Shown here piece by piece: positions 36,894 through 45,536 of a stretch of 64,000 bases of DNA; position 1 is the stretch's first letter, and each line of letters starts with the position of its first letter. Below the pieces are notes generated by a model. The model worked only from the letters and a program-made list of their open reading frames with translations. It was not told where the DNA came from and did no database searches. The DNA lies in NCBI GenBank assembly GCA_028710415.1, contig JAQTUE010000006.1, positions 124,001-188,000 of the forward strand, given 5' to 3'. The DNA is from Paludibacter sp. GTDB lineage: Bacteria; Bacteroidota; Bacteroidia; Bacteroidales; Paludibacteraceae. Both the position numbers and the translations under genes were made by a program.

Positions 36894-37010
36894 AGCAGAC
36901 TGAGAATGGAGTGAAAATGAAATGAACTTTAAAAGTTGGGGCGTAATTTCAAGTAAAAAAATATAAACGAACCCTACTTTAAGTAAAAGAAAAAAGTAAA
37001 AAAACGAGCA

Positions 37011-38075
37011 ATGAAAATCTACCGAATTATAATACTATTTTTTCTGATCACAGTCATATCAGGTTTAGCAAAAGCACAACCGAACTGGCAAATGGTTTGG
37101 TCGGATGAATTTAATGGAACAACATTAGATAATACTATTTGGGCTCCAACCAATGCCGGAACCGGATTTGGGAATAAGGAGCTGCAATACTACAGTAGTC
37201 GTCCTGAAAACCTGAAAGTAGAAAATGGTAATTTGGTGATTACGAGTCTTTCTGAAAAATACACGGTAGGCACAACTTCCTGGAATTATACTTCGGCAAA
37301 GGTAAGCACTCAGAACCTGAAGAGTTTTTTGTATGGTAAGATTGAAGCACGTATTAAGTTACCGGGTGCCGGTAATGGTACATGGCCTGCTTTTTGGACA
37401 CTTGGATATGGTGGCTGGCCAGCGTGCGGTGAACTTGATATTTGTGAATTTCAGGGTTCACAGCCCAATCAGTATCAAAGTAACATACACACAAAAGATT
37501 ATAACGGGACGAATGGTACAAATTTTCATAATATACAACCATATACTAACATTTCGGACAGTTTTCATATCTGGAGTATTGAATGGACTCCAACAACTGC
37601 AACGGCTGCCGGTAAAATAAAGTTTTTCTTTGATGGCGTGCAATATTGGACATTCAGTTCTCTTTCAGTTATCTCGGCCGATTATCCGTTCACTACACCG
37701 ATTTATGTAATTCTTAATCTTGCTATCGGCGGTACGATGGGTGGTACAGTTGACAATGCTATTTTCCCAAAGCAAATGCTGGTAGATTATGTACGTTATT
37801 ACCAGGATGCAACAACAGGTATTGAAGAAGTTTCTTCAAGCGAGAAACCGAATATGAAAACAGTGTTTAATGATAATATCAAAATAGATTTTCCTTCTGT
37901 ATTTTCAGGAAAAAAGTTAATAACCCTGATTGATATTAATGGTAAAATTATGGTGAATAAATCAACCGATGATTCGAGTTTTGAACTAAATGGTAGTTTG
38001 CTGAATAAAGGAATGTATCTGGTGAAAATAGAAACAGAAGGTAAGGTATTTACCCAGAAAGTTATAAAAAACTAA
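37011..38075 (+). CDS. GH16 beta-glucanase (laminarinase-like), T9SS
   Basis: This 354-aa enzyme has a signal peptide (ending AKAQ), a GH16 jelly-roll domain (about 25-265) and a T9SS tail (ending KGMYLVKIETEGKVFTQKVIKN). The catalytic motif ELDICE gives nucleophile Glu141, assisting Asp143 and acid/base Glu146. It has WSDEFNGTTLDNTIW at the start and WPAFWTLGYGGWPACGE before the catalytic strand. GH16 enzymes of this type cut beta-1,3 or mixed beta-1,3/1,4 glucans. It is followed after 8 bases by the GH128 gene, so the two are surely co-translated. Confidence 0.95.
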   Translation: MKIYRIIILFFLITVISGLAKAQPNWQMVWSDEFNGTTLDNTIWAPTNAGTGFGNKELQYYSSRPENLKVENGNLVITSLSEKYTVGTTSWNYTSAKVSTQNLKSFLYGKIEARIKLPGAGNGTWPAFWTLGYGGWPACGELDICEFQGSQPNQYQSNIHTKDYNGTNGTNFHNIQPYTNISDSFHIWSIEWTPTTATAAGKIKFFFDGVQYWTFSSLSVISADYPFTTPIYVILNLAIGGTMGGTVDNAIFPKQMLVDYVRYYQDATTGIEEVSSSEKPNMKTVFNDNIKIDFPSVFSGKKLITLIDINGKIMVNKSTDDSSFELNGSLLNKGMYLVKIETEGKVFTQKVIKN

Positions 38076-38083
38076 ACGTTGAA

Positions 38084-39583
38084 ATGAAGGACAAAATAAT
38101 TATAATAAGTTGTTTGTTATGCATGGTAAGTACTGCAATATCAGTATCCGGTCAGCAAACCAAAAGTTTTAAACGAGGACTTGCCTATAATATTCCTTAT
38201 GCTGAAGATTTACCCACCCTGAGTAAAGGAATCTCATGGGATTATAACTGGGGTTTTACTCCGGGATATCAGATTGCAAGTGTATTTGATCCTTATATTG
38301 ATTATATTCCAATGAGTTGGAGTGGGGTAGATACTGTACAGTTAAAAACATTTTATTCCACCCATCCGAATATCAAATACATCCTGGGATTTAATGAGCC
38401 GAATTTTAAACAACAAGCGAATCTGACACCAACGCAGGCAGCCTCAAAATGGAAGCTTATTGAACGGATAGCCAGTTTGTATGACCTGAAAATTGTCGGT
38501 CCGGCATTGAATTATGCCCCTGCAACAGGAGCTGTTTCGGAAAACGGGGTTACCTATACCGATCCGATCAAATATATGGACGATTTTATTAAAGCATGTC
38601 CAACCTGTAAATTCGATTATATTGGCGTACATAATTATATGAATTCCGAACTGGCTGTGGAAGGGAATATTGCCCTTTATAAAAAATACAACAAACCTAT
38701 CTGGTTAACTGAGTTTTGCGAGTATGACGGCACACAAACCCTTACACCCGATACCCAGAAAGATTATATGGTTGAACTCCTGAATTACCTGGAGAATGAC
38801 CCGGATATTTATCGCTATTCCTGGTTTATTGGACGAAATGGAGGAGGTGATACAGCTTTCCCATACAACTCCTTGTTGACCAATAATGACAGAGGTGTTT
38901 TAACCGAGTTGGGTGATATTTATATTCATATGTCTTCGTTCGATAAGAGTTTTTATTTTGGCGTAACAGATAAGATTGAAGCTGAAAAGTTTTCAAATTC
39001 CCATAGTGCAAGTTTAAGAAGAACGGATGTAACATCCGGGAATTTATACCTGAATAATTTTTATTTTAAAGACTGGGCTACGTACCAAATAAATTTACCG
39101 GAAGCAAAAGAGTATACCATTACTTTCAGGATTGCCTGTATTGATGGAACTACATTGCAAATACTGGATAGTAATGGAAATCTATTAAAGAGTCAGGATA
39201 TGCCAACAACAGGAGGATTAACTACCTGGGGATACAGGACAATGACTGTTTTATTACCTGCCGGTCAACAAACAATCCAGTTGAAAAGTATGGGTGAAGG
39301 TTGCAACCTCGACTGGTTTACTTTTGTAAGTGTCGACACTGCTGTTCGGGATATGGAATCGTCCGTGATCATTAATTTATATCCGAATCCAATGGGTGAT
39401 ATTTTAAATATAGACACCCAGGAAGGTACCAACGATATTAAGATAGTTGACACTTTGGGGAAAGTGGTATTTCAGGGAACGAATGAGAAACAGGTCAATA
39501 CACGTAATTTCAGCAAGGGCATTTATGTGGTTCAACTTACTTTTAATGATGGTAAGAAGCTATCCCGAAAGATGATGAAATAG
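38084..39583 (+). CDS. GH128 endo-beta-1,3-glucanase with CBM6-like domain, T9SS
   Basis: In this 499-aa protein the (beta/alpha)8 domain (about 25-280) starts KRGLAYNIP and has SWDYNWGFTPGY, ILGFNEPNF with acid/base Glu105, YIGVHNY and WLTEFCEYDG with nucleophile Glu210, all typical of GH128. A CBM6-like domain follows (about 290-415, EAEKFSNSHSASLRRTDV and CNLDWFTF), then a T9SS tail (INLYPNPMGDILNID). It cleaves internal beta-1,3-glucosidic bonds, complementing GH81 and GH16. The signal peptide ends near VSGQ. Confidence 0.94.
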   Translation: MKDKIIIISCLLCMVSTAISVSGQQTKSFKRGLAYNIPYAEDLPTLSKGISWDYNWGFTPGYQIASVFDPYIDYIPMSWSGVDTVQLKTFYSTHPNIKYILGFNEPNFKQQANLTPTQAASKWKLIERIASLYDLKIVGPALNYAPATGAVSENGVTYTDPIKYMDDFIKACPTCKFDYIGVHNYMNSELAVEGNIALYKKYNKPIWLTEFCEYDGTQTLTPDTQKDYMVELLNYLENDPDIYRYSWFIGRNGGGDTAFPYNSLLTNNDRGVLTELGDIYIHMSSFDKSFYFGVTDKIEAEKFSNSHSASLRRTDVTSGNLYLNNFYFKDWATYQINLPEAKEYTITFRIACIDGTTLQILDSNGNLLKSQDMPTTGGLTTWGYRTMTVLLPAGQQTIQLKSMGEGCNLDWFTFVSVDTAVRDMESSVIINLYPNPMGDILNIDTQEGTNDIKIVDTLGKVVFQGTNEKQVNTRNFSKGIYVVQLTFNDGKKLSRKMMK

Positions 39584-39738
39584 GAGGTAGTTAATAGTAA
39601 GTAGTAGGTAGTAAAAAAAGAAGGTAGTTAAAAGACGGAAATATCAAAGCAATCACTATCATTTTGAAATACATAAGTTTTTAATCATTACTACCTGAGA
39701 GTAATCACAAAAGTAAATAGAAACATACAATTTAGAAT

Positions 39739-42579
39739 ATGAAATTAATCACACTAAAAGGATGGCTGCTCTTATTGGGTTTTGCCATAACAATTAACCT
39801 GATAGCAAAAGAAAGTACCAATTTAAATACAGGTTGGAAATTTACAACCAACACTGTATTAAGTCCGGAACAGGTTGCATATGATGATGCTGCCTGGAAT
39901 ACTGTCAGCGTACCCCATACCTGGAATGCCCAGGATGGCCAGGATGGAGGAAATAATTATTACCGCGGGATAGGTTGGTATCGGAAACATATAGTCGTAC
40001 CAACGGACTTTGCAGGGAAAATTGTCTATCTGAAAATAGGAGCAGCAAACACATCAGCTTCCGTGTACGTCAACGGCCAGCTTATAGGAGCCCATACGGG
40101 AGGCTATTCAGCTTTTATTTTTGATGTGACGAATACTGTAATGCCTGGACAAGATAACCTGATTGCTGTGAAAGTAGATAATTCAGCAACCATTATTTGT
40201 CCACCTCTGTCAGCAGACTTTACTTTCTTTGGAGGTATTACCCGGGATGTTGAATTTGTAACTGCCAATCCGGTGCATATCAATCCAAACGAGTATATTT
40301 CGAATACGCTCACCATGGAGGGGACTAATGTTGCTCAACCCGGAATCATCATCAAACAAAGCAATGTATCCGAAACTTCTGCCAGCCTGAGTATCCTGAC
40401 AAAACTACGTAATTCAGGTGCCTCTTCCGCGAATGCAACTGTCGAAGTTTTATTGAAAGATGCTTCTGGTGCAATTGTTCAGACTCTTACCGATAACAAA
40501 ATACTCAATGCAAATGATACATTGACTTCAACTGTTTCAACTTCAGTAACAAATCCTCATTTGTGGAATGGAGTGATGGATCCGTATTTATATAAGGTGG
40601 TAGTGTCTGTAAAAGTAAATGGTGTTACAACTGACAGTTCAGTTCAACCTCTGGGATTGAGATATTTCAGTGTAGATCCTAATAATGGGTTCTTTTTAAA
40701 CGGTAAATCCTATCCCTTGAGAGGAATTTGTATGCATGAAGAAAAGAAAGACAAAGGTCATGCCGTATCGGATGCAGATCGTCGTGAAGCCATTGACCTG
40801 CTGAAAGAAACAGGAATGAATTATTTCAGGCTATCGCATTATCAACACGGTGATTTCACTTACAATTACCTGGACTCGCTGGGTATCATCTGTTGGGCAG
40901 AGATTCCTGATGTAAACAGTGTTGGAGCTACTGTGGAAGATAACAAGATTTACCGGAAAAATGCTGCCTCCATGATGTATGAGCTGCTTCGCCAGCAATA
41001 TAACCACCCAAGTGTTGTATTTTGGGGATTGTCGAATGAGATTGAATATCAGGCAGGGGTTGATCCTGTTGGAACAGTGACCCAATTGAATATGATTGTA
41101 AAATCTGAGGATAATTACAGGTTGACCACCCTGGCAGCCATGTATTCTGAAAAACCTTCAAACTGGATACCGGATGTCTATTCAAATAACCGCTATGATG
41201 GATGGTATTATGGTGGCATTCCGGACTTTGGAACAACAATGGATGGCCTTCATACGAAGTATCCTACTAAAAAAATAGGTGCCAGTGAATATGGGGTAGG
41301 AGCAAACGTAACCCAACATGAACTCCCAGCCCAGTTGCATGCTAGTGGGCAATTTCATCCAGAAGAATACCAGAATTTGTTTCATGAACAATACATTGCC
41401 ATGATCAATGCCCGTCCGTATCTGTGGAGTACTTCGGTATGGGCAGGATTCGACTTCTCCTCTGATGGACGAAATGAAGGAGCACAGCCGGGTATTAATG
41501 ATAAGGGCCTGATTACCTTTGACCGGTCAGTAAAAAAGGATGCTTTCTATTTGTATAAAGCCAACTGGAATACAAAAGATCTTTTTGTATATATCTCCAG
41601 CCGCAGGTTTAAAGACCGTACCAGTACTACAAATCAGGTAAAAGTATATTCAAATTGCCCATCTGTTTCCCTTAAGCTAAACGGAACTTCACTTGGCTCA
41701 AAAACAACAACGGATCATATTTTCCTTTGGGACAACGTAGTGATGTTACTTGGAACGAATCAGGTTATTGCAACCAGCACAAACAATGGGGTTGAGAAAA
41801 ATGATACCGTAGTCTGGAATTGTACCAATACAACCCCGGCACCCACTTATCCTGATGTACCTGCCGGACAGATACAGATTAATTTTCAAAAAACAAGTAC
41901 AACAGCAACACCGGCTGGTTACCTGAAAGATGATGGTTCTATCTATGGAGACCGCGGCAATGGATACAGCTATGGCTGGAATGTAAGCCTGACAGCAAAT
42001 AACCGCGAACGCATGGTGGCTACCGATAAGCGATTTGATACCTTTATGCAAATGCAAACCACCGCGAATTCATCGTGGTCGATTGCATTGCCTAATCAAT
42101 GGTATAAAGTATCCATTGCTACCGGCGATCCGAATTATACCGACAGCTACAATAAGATTGAAGCCAATGGAGTAACGATTGTTGATTATGTTCCAACCAC
42201 AGCCAATAAATTTGGTGCAGGAACTGCGTACACCCATGTTACAGCAGGAACACTCCTGGTAAAGCCGGCTACAGGTGCTACCAATGCCAAAATAGACTTT
42301 ATACATATTACTCCGGTATCGGATGCAGAAGCAACAGCAGTTGATCCCGTTTTAAAAAAAAAGATGACGGCATTCATTCAAAACGGGGTGCTAAACATTG
42401 AAAACCAACTTTCAGAGAGCCAAATGGTAGAAATGTATAATACATCTGGTCAACTTCTGATTTCAAAGAGCAATTTGCCTTCAATAGCCAAAATACCGGT
42501 TGAAAACTACCCGGCCGGTATCTATTTATTGCAAATCAGATCAACCAATCAAACCAGTCAAATAAAAGTAATAAAATAG
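39739..42579 (+). CDS. GH2 beta-glycosidase with C-terminal binding-like domain, T9SS
   Basis: The 946-aa protein has a GH2 sugar-binding domain (about 25-195, WNTVSVPHTWNAQDGQDGG and GWYRKHIVVP), an Ig-like domain (to about 320) and a TIM barrel with FRLSHYQHGDF. Acid/base is Glu434 in WGLSNEIEY and nucleophile Glu517 in GASEYGVG. A beta domain at about 710-865 (INFQKTSTTATPAGYL, SWSIALPNQWYKVSIATGD) resembles a binding module of polysaccharide lyases. A T9SS tail ends the protein. GH2 covers beta-galactosidase, beta-glucuronidase, beta-mannosidase and others; the specificity cannot be read. The 155-base leader contains repeated GGTAGT motifs (about 39588-39630) of unknown meaning. Confidence 0.92.
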   Translation: MKLITLKGWLLLLGFAITINLIAKESTNLNTGWKFTTNTVLSPEQVAYDDAAWNTVSVPHTWNAQDGQDGGNNYYRGIGWYRKHIVVPTDFAGKIVYLKIGAANTSASVYVNGQLIGAHTGGYSAFIFDVTNTVMPGQDNLIAVKVDNSATIICPPLSADFTFFGGITRDVEFVTANPVHINPNEYISNTLTMEGTNVAQPGIIIKQSNVSETSASLSILTKLRNSGASSANATVEVLLKDASGAIVQTLTDNKILNANDTLTSTVSTSVTNPHLWNGVMDPYLYKVVVSVKVNGVTTDSSVQPLGLRYFSVDPNNGFFLNGKSYPLRGICMHEEKKDKGHAVSDADRREAIDLLKETGMNYFRLSHYQHGDFTYNYLDSLGIICWAEIPDVNSVGATVEDNKIYRKNAASMMYELLRQQYNHPSVVFWGLSNEIEYQAGVDPVGTVTQLNMIVKSEDNYRLTTLAAMYSEKPSNWIPDVYSNNRYDGWYYGGIPDFGTTMDGLHTKYPTKKIGASEYGVGANVTQHELPAQLHASGQFHPEEYQNLFHEQYIAMINARPYLWSTSVWAGFDFSSDGRNEGAQPGINDKGLITFDRSVKKDAFYLYKANWNTKDLFVYISSRRFKDRTSTTNQVKVYSNCPSVSLKLNGTSLGSKTTTDHIFLWDNVVMLLGTNQVIATSTNNGVEKNDTVVWNCTNTTPAPTYPDVPAGQIQINFQKTSTTATPAGYLKDDGSIYGDRGNGYSYGWNVSLTANNRERMVATDKRFDTFMQMQTTANSSWSIALPNQWYKVSIATGDPNYTDSYNKIEANGVTIVDYVPTTANKFGAGTAYTHVTAGTLLVKPATGATNAKIDFIHITPVSDAEATAVDPVLKKKMTAFIQNGVLNIENQLSESQMVEMYNTSGQLLISKSNLPSIAKIPVENYPAGIYLLQIRSTNQTSQIKVIK

Positions 42580-42705
42580 AATAGCCTATGAATAAAAACT
42601 CACTATTTGAATCTTTTTGCTAAAGTTATTGTACAGAATAGAAATTCGCAATTTCAATACATTCTTATAATCTGTTACAAATTATTCATTAAAATCCATT
42701 AATCT

Positions 42706-45441
42706 ATGAACACAAAAAATCTACACAAAAAATTAGTTGCGGTATTCATTTGCCTGGCAATGGTATTTGCAACGAAAGCGCAGACTACAGCGCTAACACT
42801 TTCAGACTTACAAACGCAATTTGCTGCAGCAGTAGCAAGTGGAGTGCCTTCAACCATTAATATCGGAGCTGCAATTGCAGTAACTGCCGATTTATCCTTG
42901 GTTTCTACAGGTGATACGATTACTATTAACATGGTTCCTTTCGGAATTTCAGTAACAGCAGGAACATTCACTATTGGTAATAAAGTCAAGATTACTTCTG
43001 CTTTTGCATCAGCAGGCGCTATTCAGGCAGCTTCGGGTGGTACCGTGGTCATAAATGCCGGCAGTAACATTGTATCATCAACCGGAAATACAGTTCAGGC
43101 TTTAACTGGAGGAACTGTTACTGTAAATGGCGGAAAGATTAATACTACAGCTACTGCACCAATAGTTGCAGCAGGTGGAAGTGTAACTGTAAATGGAGGT
43201 ACGATCCTTACCAATAATTATCCCGCTATTGCTGCAGGTATGGCTATTAATACATTACCAACAGGTGGTTCAGTAACTATTAACGGTGGTTATATTGCTA
43301 CAAGTGCCACAGGTATTGCAAGAGGTATTGTAATTGATTATAATGGTATCTGTACTGTGAATGGTGGTGAAGTTCGTTCCGATATGGGCGGCGGACGCGG
43401 TATCAGTATCAACAATACGAATGCCGGAGGTAAATTATATGTGAATGGTGGAACTATTTCTGCGCTTGGTGCAACTGGTCGTGCTATTCAGTTGGATAAT
43501 CTTAATTCAACACTTTGGGTTACCGGCGGAACCATTACGGGTGGACTTGAAGGTATTATGGTTCAAAAAAATGGTGTTGCTGTACTTGTAGGTAATCCTA
43601 CTATTACCGGAACAATCGGAACTAATACAACAACCTCAAAATTGTATGATGCCCGCGGTTTGAGCACTCCTGTTGCCACTCCGGGACAAGGCTATTATGC
43701 AACTTCACAAAATGTGACTGTAACCGGCGGTACCGGAACTATTTATAAATATGTAAATACAACAGCACTTGCTTCAGCAACAACAGTAACATCTTCATTG
43801 GTTTACACAACCGATGGAACTGACCCTGTAGTAGCAAGCACTGCTGTTTCGGCTCCTATAACTATGCCCATTCCTTCCGTTTTAAAAGTTGCTGCTTTAA
43901 TTGAGGGTGCGACAGTTAGTCCTAATGTAGCATTCAATTACTGGACCATTGGTACACCTATGACTGCTGCTCCAAATCCTCCGGCTTATGCTGCACCAAA
44001 AGTAACTTCAATTTTTAGTGAAGCTTATCCGAATGTTGCCGGTACAGATTTCAATCCGGGTTGGGGACAAAGCGGATCGAATACTATTGTACAGGTAGCA
44101 GGAAATAACACTATAAAAATGGCTAATTTGAATTATCAGGGAATACAATTCGGAAGTCCTGTCAATGCATTGCCAATGTCCCATTTGCATCTGGATGTAT
44201 TTACTTCGAATGAAACATCTTTACAGGTATTTTGCATCAGTGCTTCAACCGGAGAAAAGTTCTTCCAGTTGACTCCCCTGAATTTAAACGCCTGGAACAG
44301 TTATGATATTCCATTGACTGCATTTACCAGCCAGGGATTAGGTGTATCCGATCTGATTCAGTTCAAATTCGTTGGTTCGGGAGGCAAAACTTCTTATTTA
44401 GACAACTTGTATTTCTATAACAGCGATCCAACACCCGATACCCAAGCCCCAACAGCTTTCACTGCTACCAAAGGCCTTGTTGCTTCCGATGCCGTGACGT
44501 TGTTATTGAATGGTACTGATAATTCAGGTGCTGTAAATTATGAGATTACTTATGGAACTACCACCTTAAAAACAAGTGGAATCTCCGGAGTTCAAAAATC
44601 ATATCAGGTAACTTCATTGACAGGTTCTACCGATTACAGTTTCTCTGTAGTTTGTAAAGATGCAACAGGTAATGTGGCTGCTAACAGTCCGATTGTTGTT
44701 ACAGCTACTACACTGACCGCCTTGCCGGGAGCACCCGTACCTACCATGGATGCTGCGAAGGTTATCTCCATTTTTAGCAATACGTATACCAGTGCTGCTC
44801 CGGCTGCCAATTATAATCCTAATTGGGGACAGGCTACGGTTCAATCCATGGTTCAATTGAGTGGTAATGATGCTGTCAAATATGCTAATTTAAACTACCA
44901 GGGTATTGATTTAATGACTACAATAAATGTAAGTTCCATGAATAAATTGCACGTAGATGTGTATCCAATCGATGAAACATCATTGCAGATTACTCCAATC
45001 AGTGCAGGCCCGAAAGAGAAATTAATTACTCTTTCTCCATTGAATTTGAATACCTGGAATAGCTTTGATCTGATTCTTTCTTCATTTACAGGAGTGGATA
45101 TGACTACAGTTTTCCAATTTAAGTTTGTAGGTGCAGGAGGTAAAATATCGTATATCGATAATTTGTATTTCTTCAATGATGTCAACAATGGACTTGCAAA
45201 AGTTGAAACTGCAGGTATCAAATGTTATCCAAGCCAGGTATCGGATAGAATGACTGTTTCTGCAGAATCTGAAATCAGTCTGGTAAATGTTCGTAACCTG
45301 TTGGGACAATCTGTTAAATCGGTGGTGGTGAATGGTCATGAAAATACCATTGACTTAAGTGCAGTTTCTGCCGGTAATTATTTTGTAACAGTTAAACTGG
45401 CAAACGGCCAGTCAGCAACACAGAAAATAGTAAAATTATAA
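42706..45441 (+). CDS. Secreted beta-helix-like protein with two WGQ-type jelly-roll domains, T9SS
   Basis: The 911-aa protein has no catalytic signature I recognise. After a signal peptide (ending TKAQ) come repeats of GGTVTVNGG/GGSVTINGGY type that look like a parallel beta-helix (about 60-310). A chitobiase C-terminal-like domain follows (about 330-425, SSLVYTTDGTDP). A domain of about 150 residues occurs twice (about 425-572 and 676-824), with KVTSIFSEAYPNVAGTDFNPGWGQ, NLNYQGIQF, LNLNAWNSYDIPL and QFKFVGSGGKTSYLDNLYFY, split by an FnIII domain. A T9SS tail ends it. The same WGQ-type domain is at the end of the window. It is probably a surface adhesin or glycan-binding protein. Confidence 0.78.
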   Translation: MNTKNLHKKLVAVFICLAMVFATKAQTTALTLSDLQTQFAAAVASGVPSTINIGAAIAVTADLSLVSTGDTITINMVPFGISVTAGTFTIGNKVKITSAFASAGAIQAASGGTVVINAGSNIVSSTGNTVQALTGGTVTVNGGKINTTATAPIVAAGGSVTVNGGTILTNNYPAIAAGMAINTLPTGGSVTINGGYIATSATGIARGIVIDYNGICTVNGGEVRSDMGGGRGISINNTNAGGKLYVNGGTISALGATGRAIQLDNLNSTLWVTGGTITGGLEGIMVQKNGVAVLVGNPTITGTIGTNTTTSKLYDARGLSTPVATPGQGYYATSQNVTVTGGTGTIYKYVNTTALASATTVTSSLVYTTDGTDPVVASTAVSAPITMPIPSVLKVAALIEGATVSPNVAFNYWTIGTPMTAAPNPPAYAAPKVTSIFSEAYPNVAGTDFNPGWGQSGSNTIVQVAGNNTIKMANLNYQGIQFGSPVNALPMSHLHLDVFTSNETSLQVFCISASTGEKFFQLTPLNLNAWNSYDIPLTAFTSQGLGVSDLIQFKFVGSGGKTSYLDNLYFYNSDPTPDTQAPTAFTATKGLVASDAVTLLLNGTDNSGAVNYEITYGTTTLKTSGISGVQKSYQVTSLTGSTDYSFSVVCKDATGNVAANSPIVVTATTLTALPGAPVPTMDAAKVISIFSNTYTSAAPAANYNPNWGQATVQSMVQLSGNDAVKYANLNYQGIDLMTTINVSSMNKLHVDVYPIDETSLQITPISAGPKEKLITLSPLNLNTWNSFDLILSSFTGVDMTTVFQFKFVGAGGKISYIDNLYFFNDVNNGLAKVETAGIKCYPSQVSDRMTVSAESEISLVNVRNLLGQSVKSVVVNGHENTIDLSAVSAGNYFVTVKLANGQSATQKIVKL

Positions 45442-45450
45442 TCCTTTCCG

Positions 45451-45476
45451 GTCCGCAGGAAGTGATTCCTGCGGAC
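45451..45476 (+). terminator. Intercistronic hairpin
   Basis: GTCCGCAGGAA and TTCCTGCGGAC pair perfectly over 11 bp with a GTGA loop, 9 bases after the stop. There is no T-run, so it is a possible stabiliser or attenuator. Confidence 0.65.
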
Positions 45477-45536
45477 TAATTTACTTCACCTTTCAAATCA
45501 ACAACCCAAAAAACACACACATTAATATCTGATTCC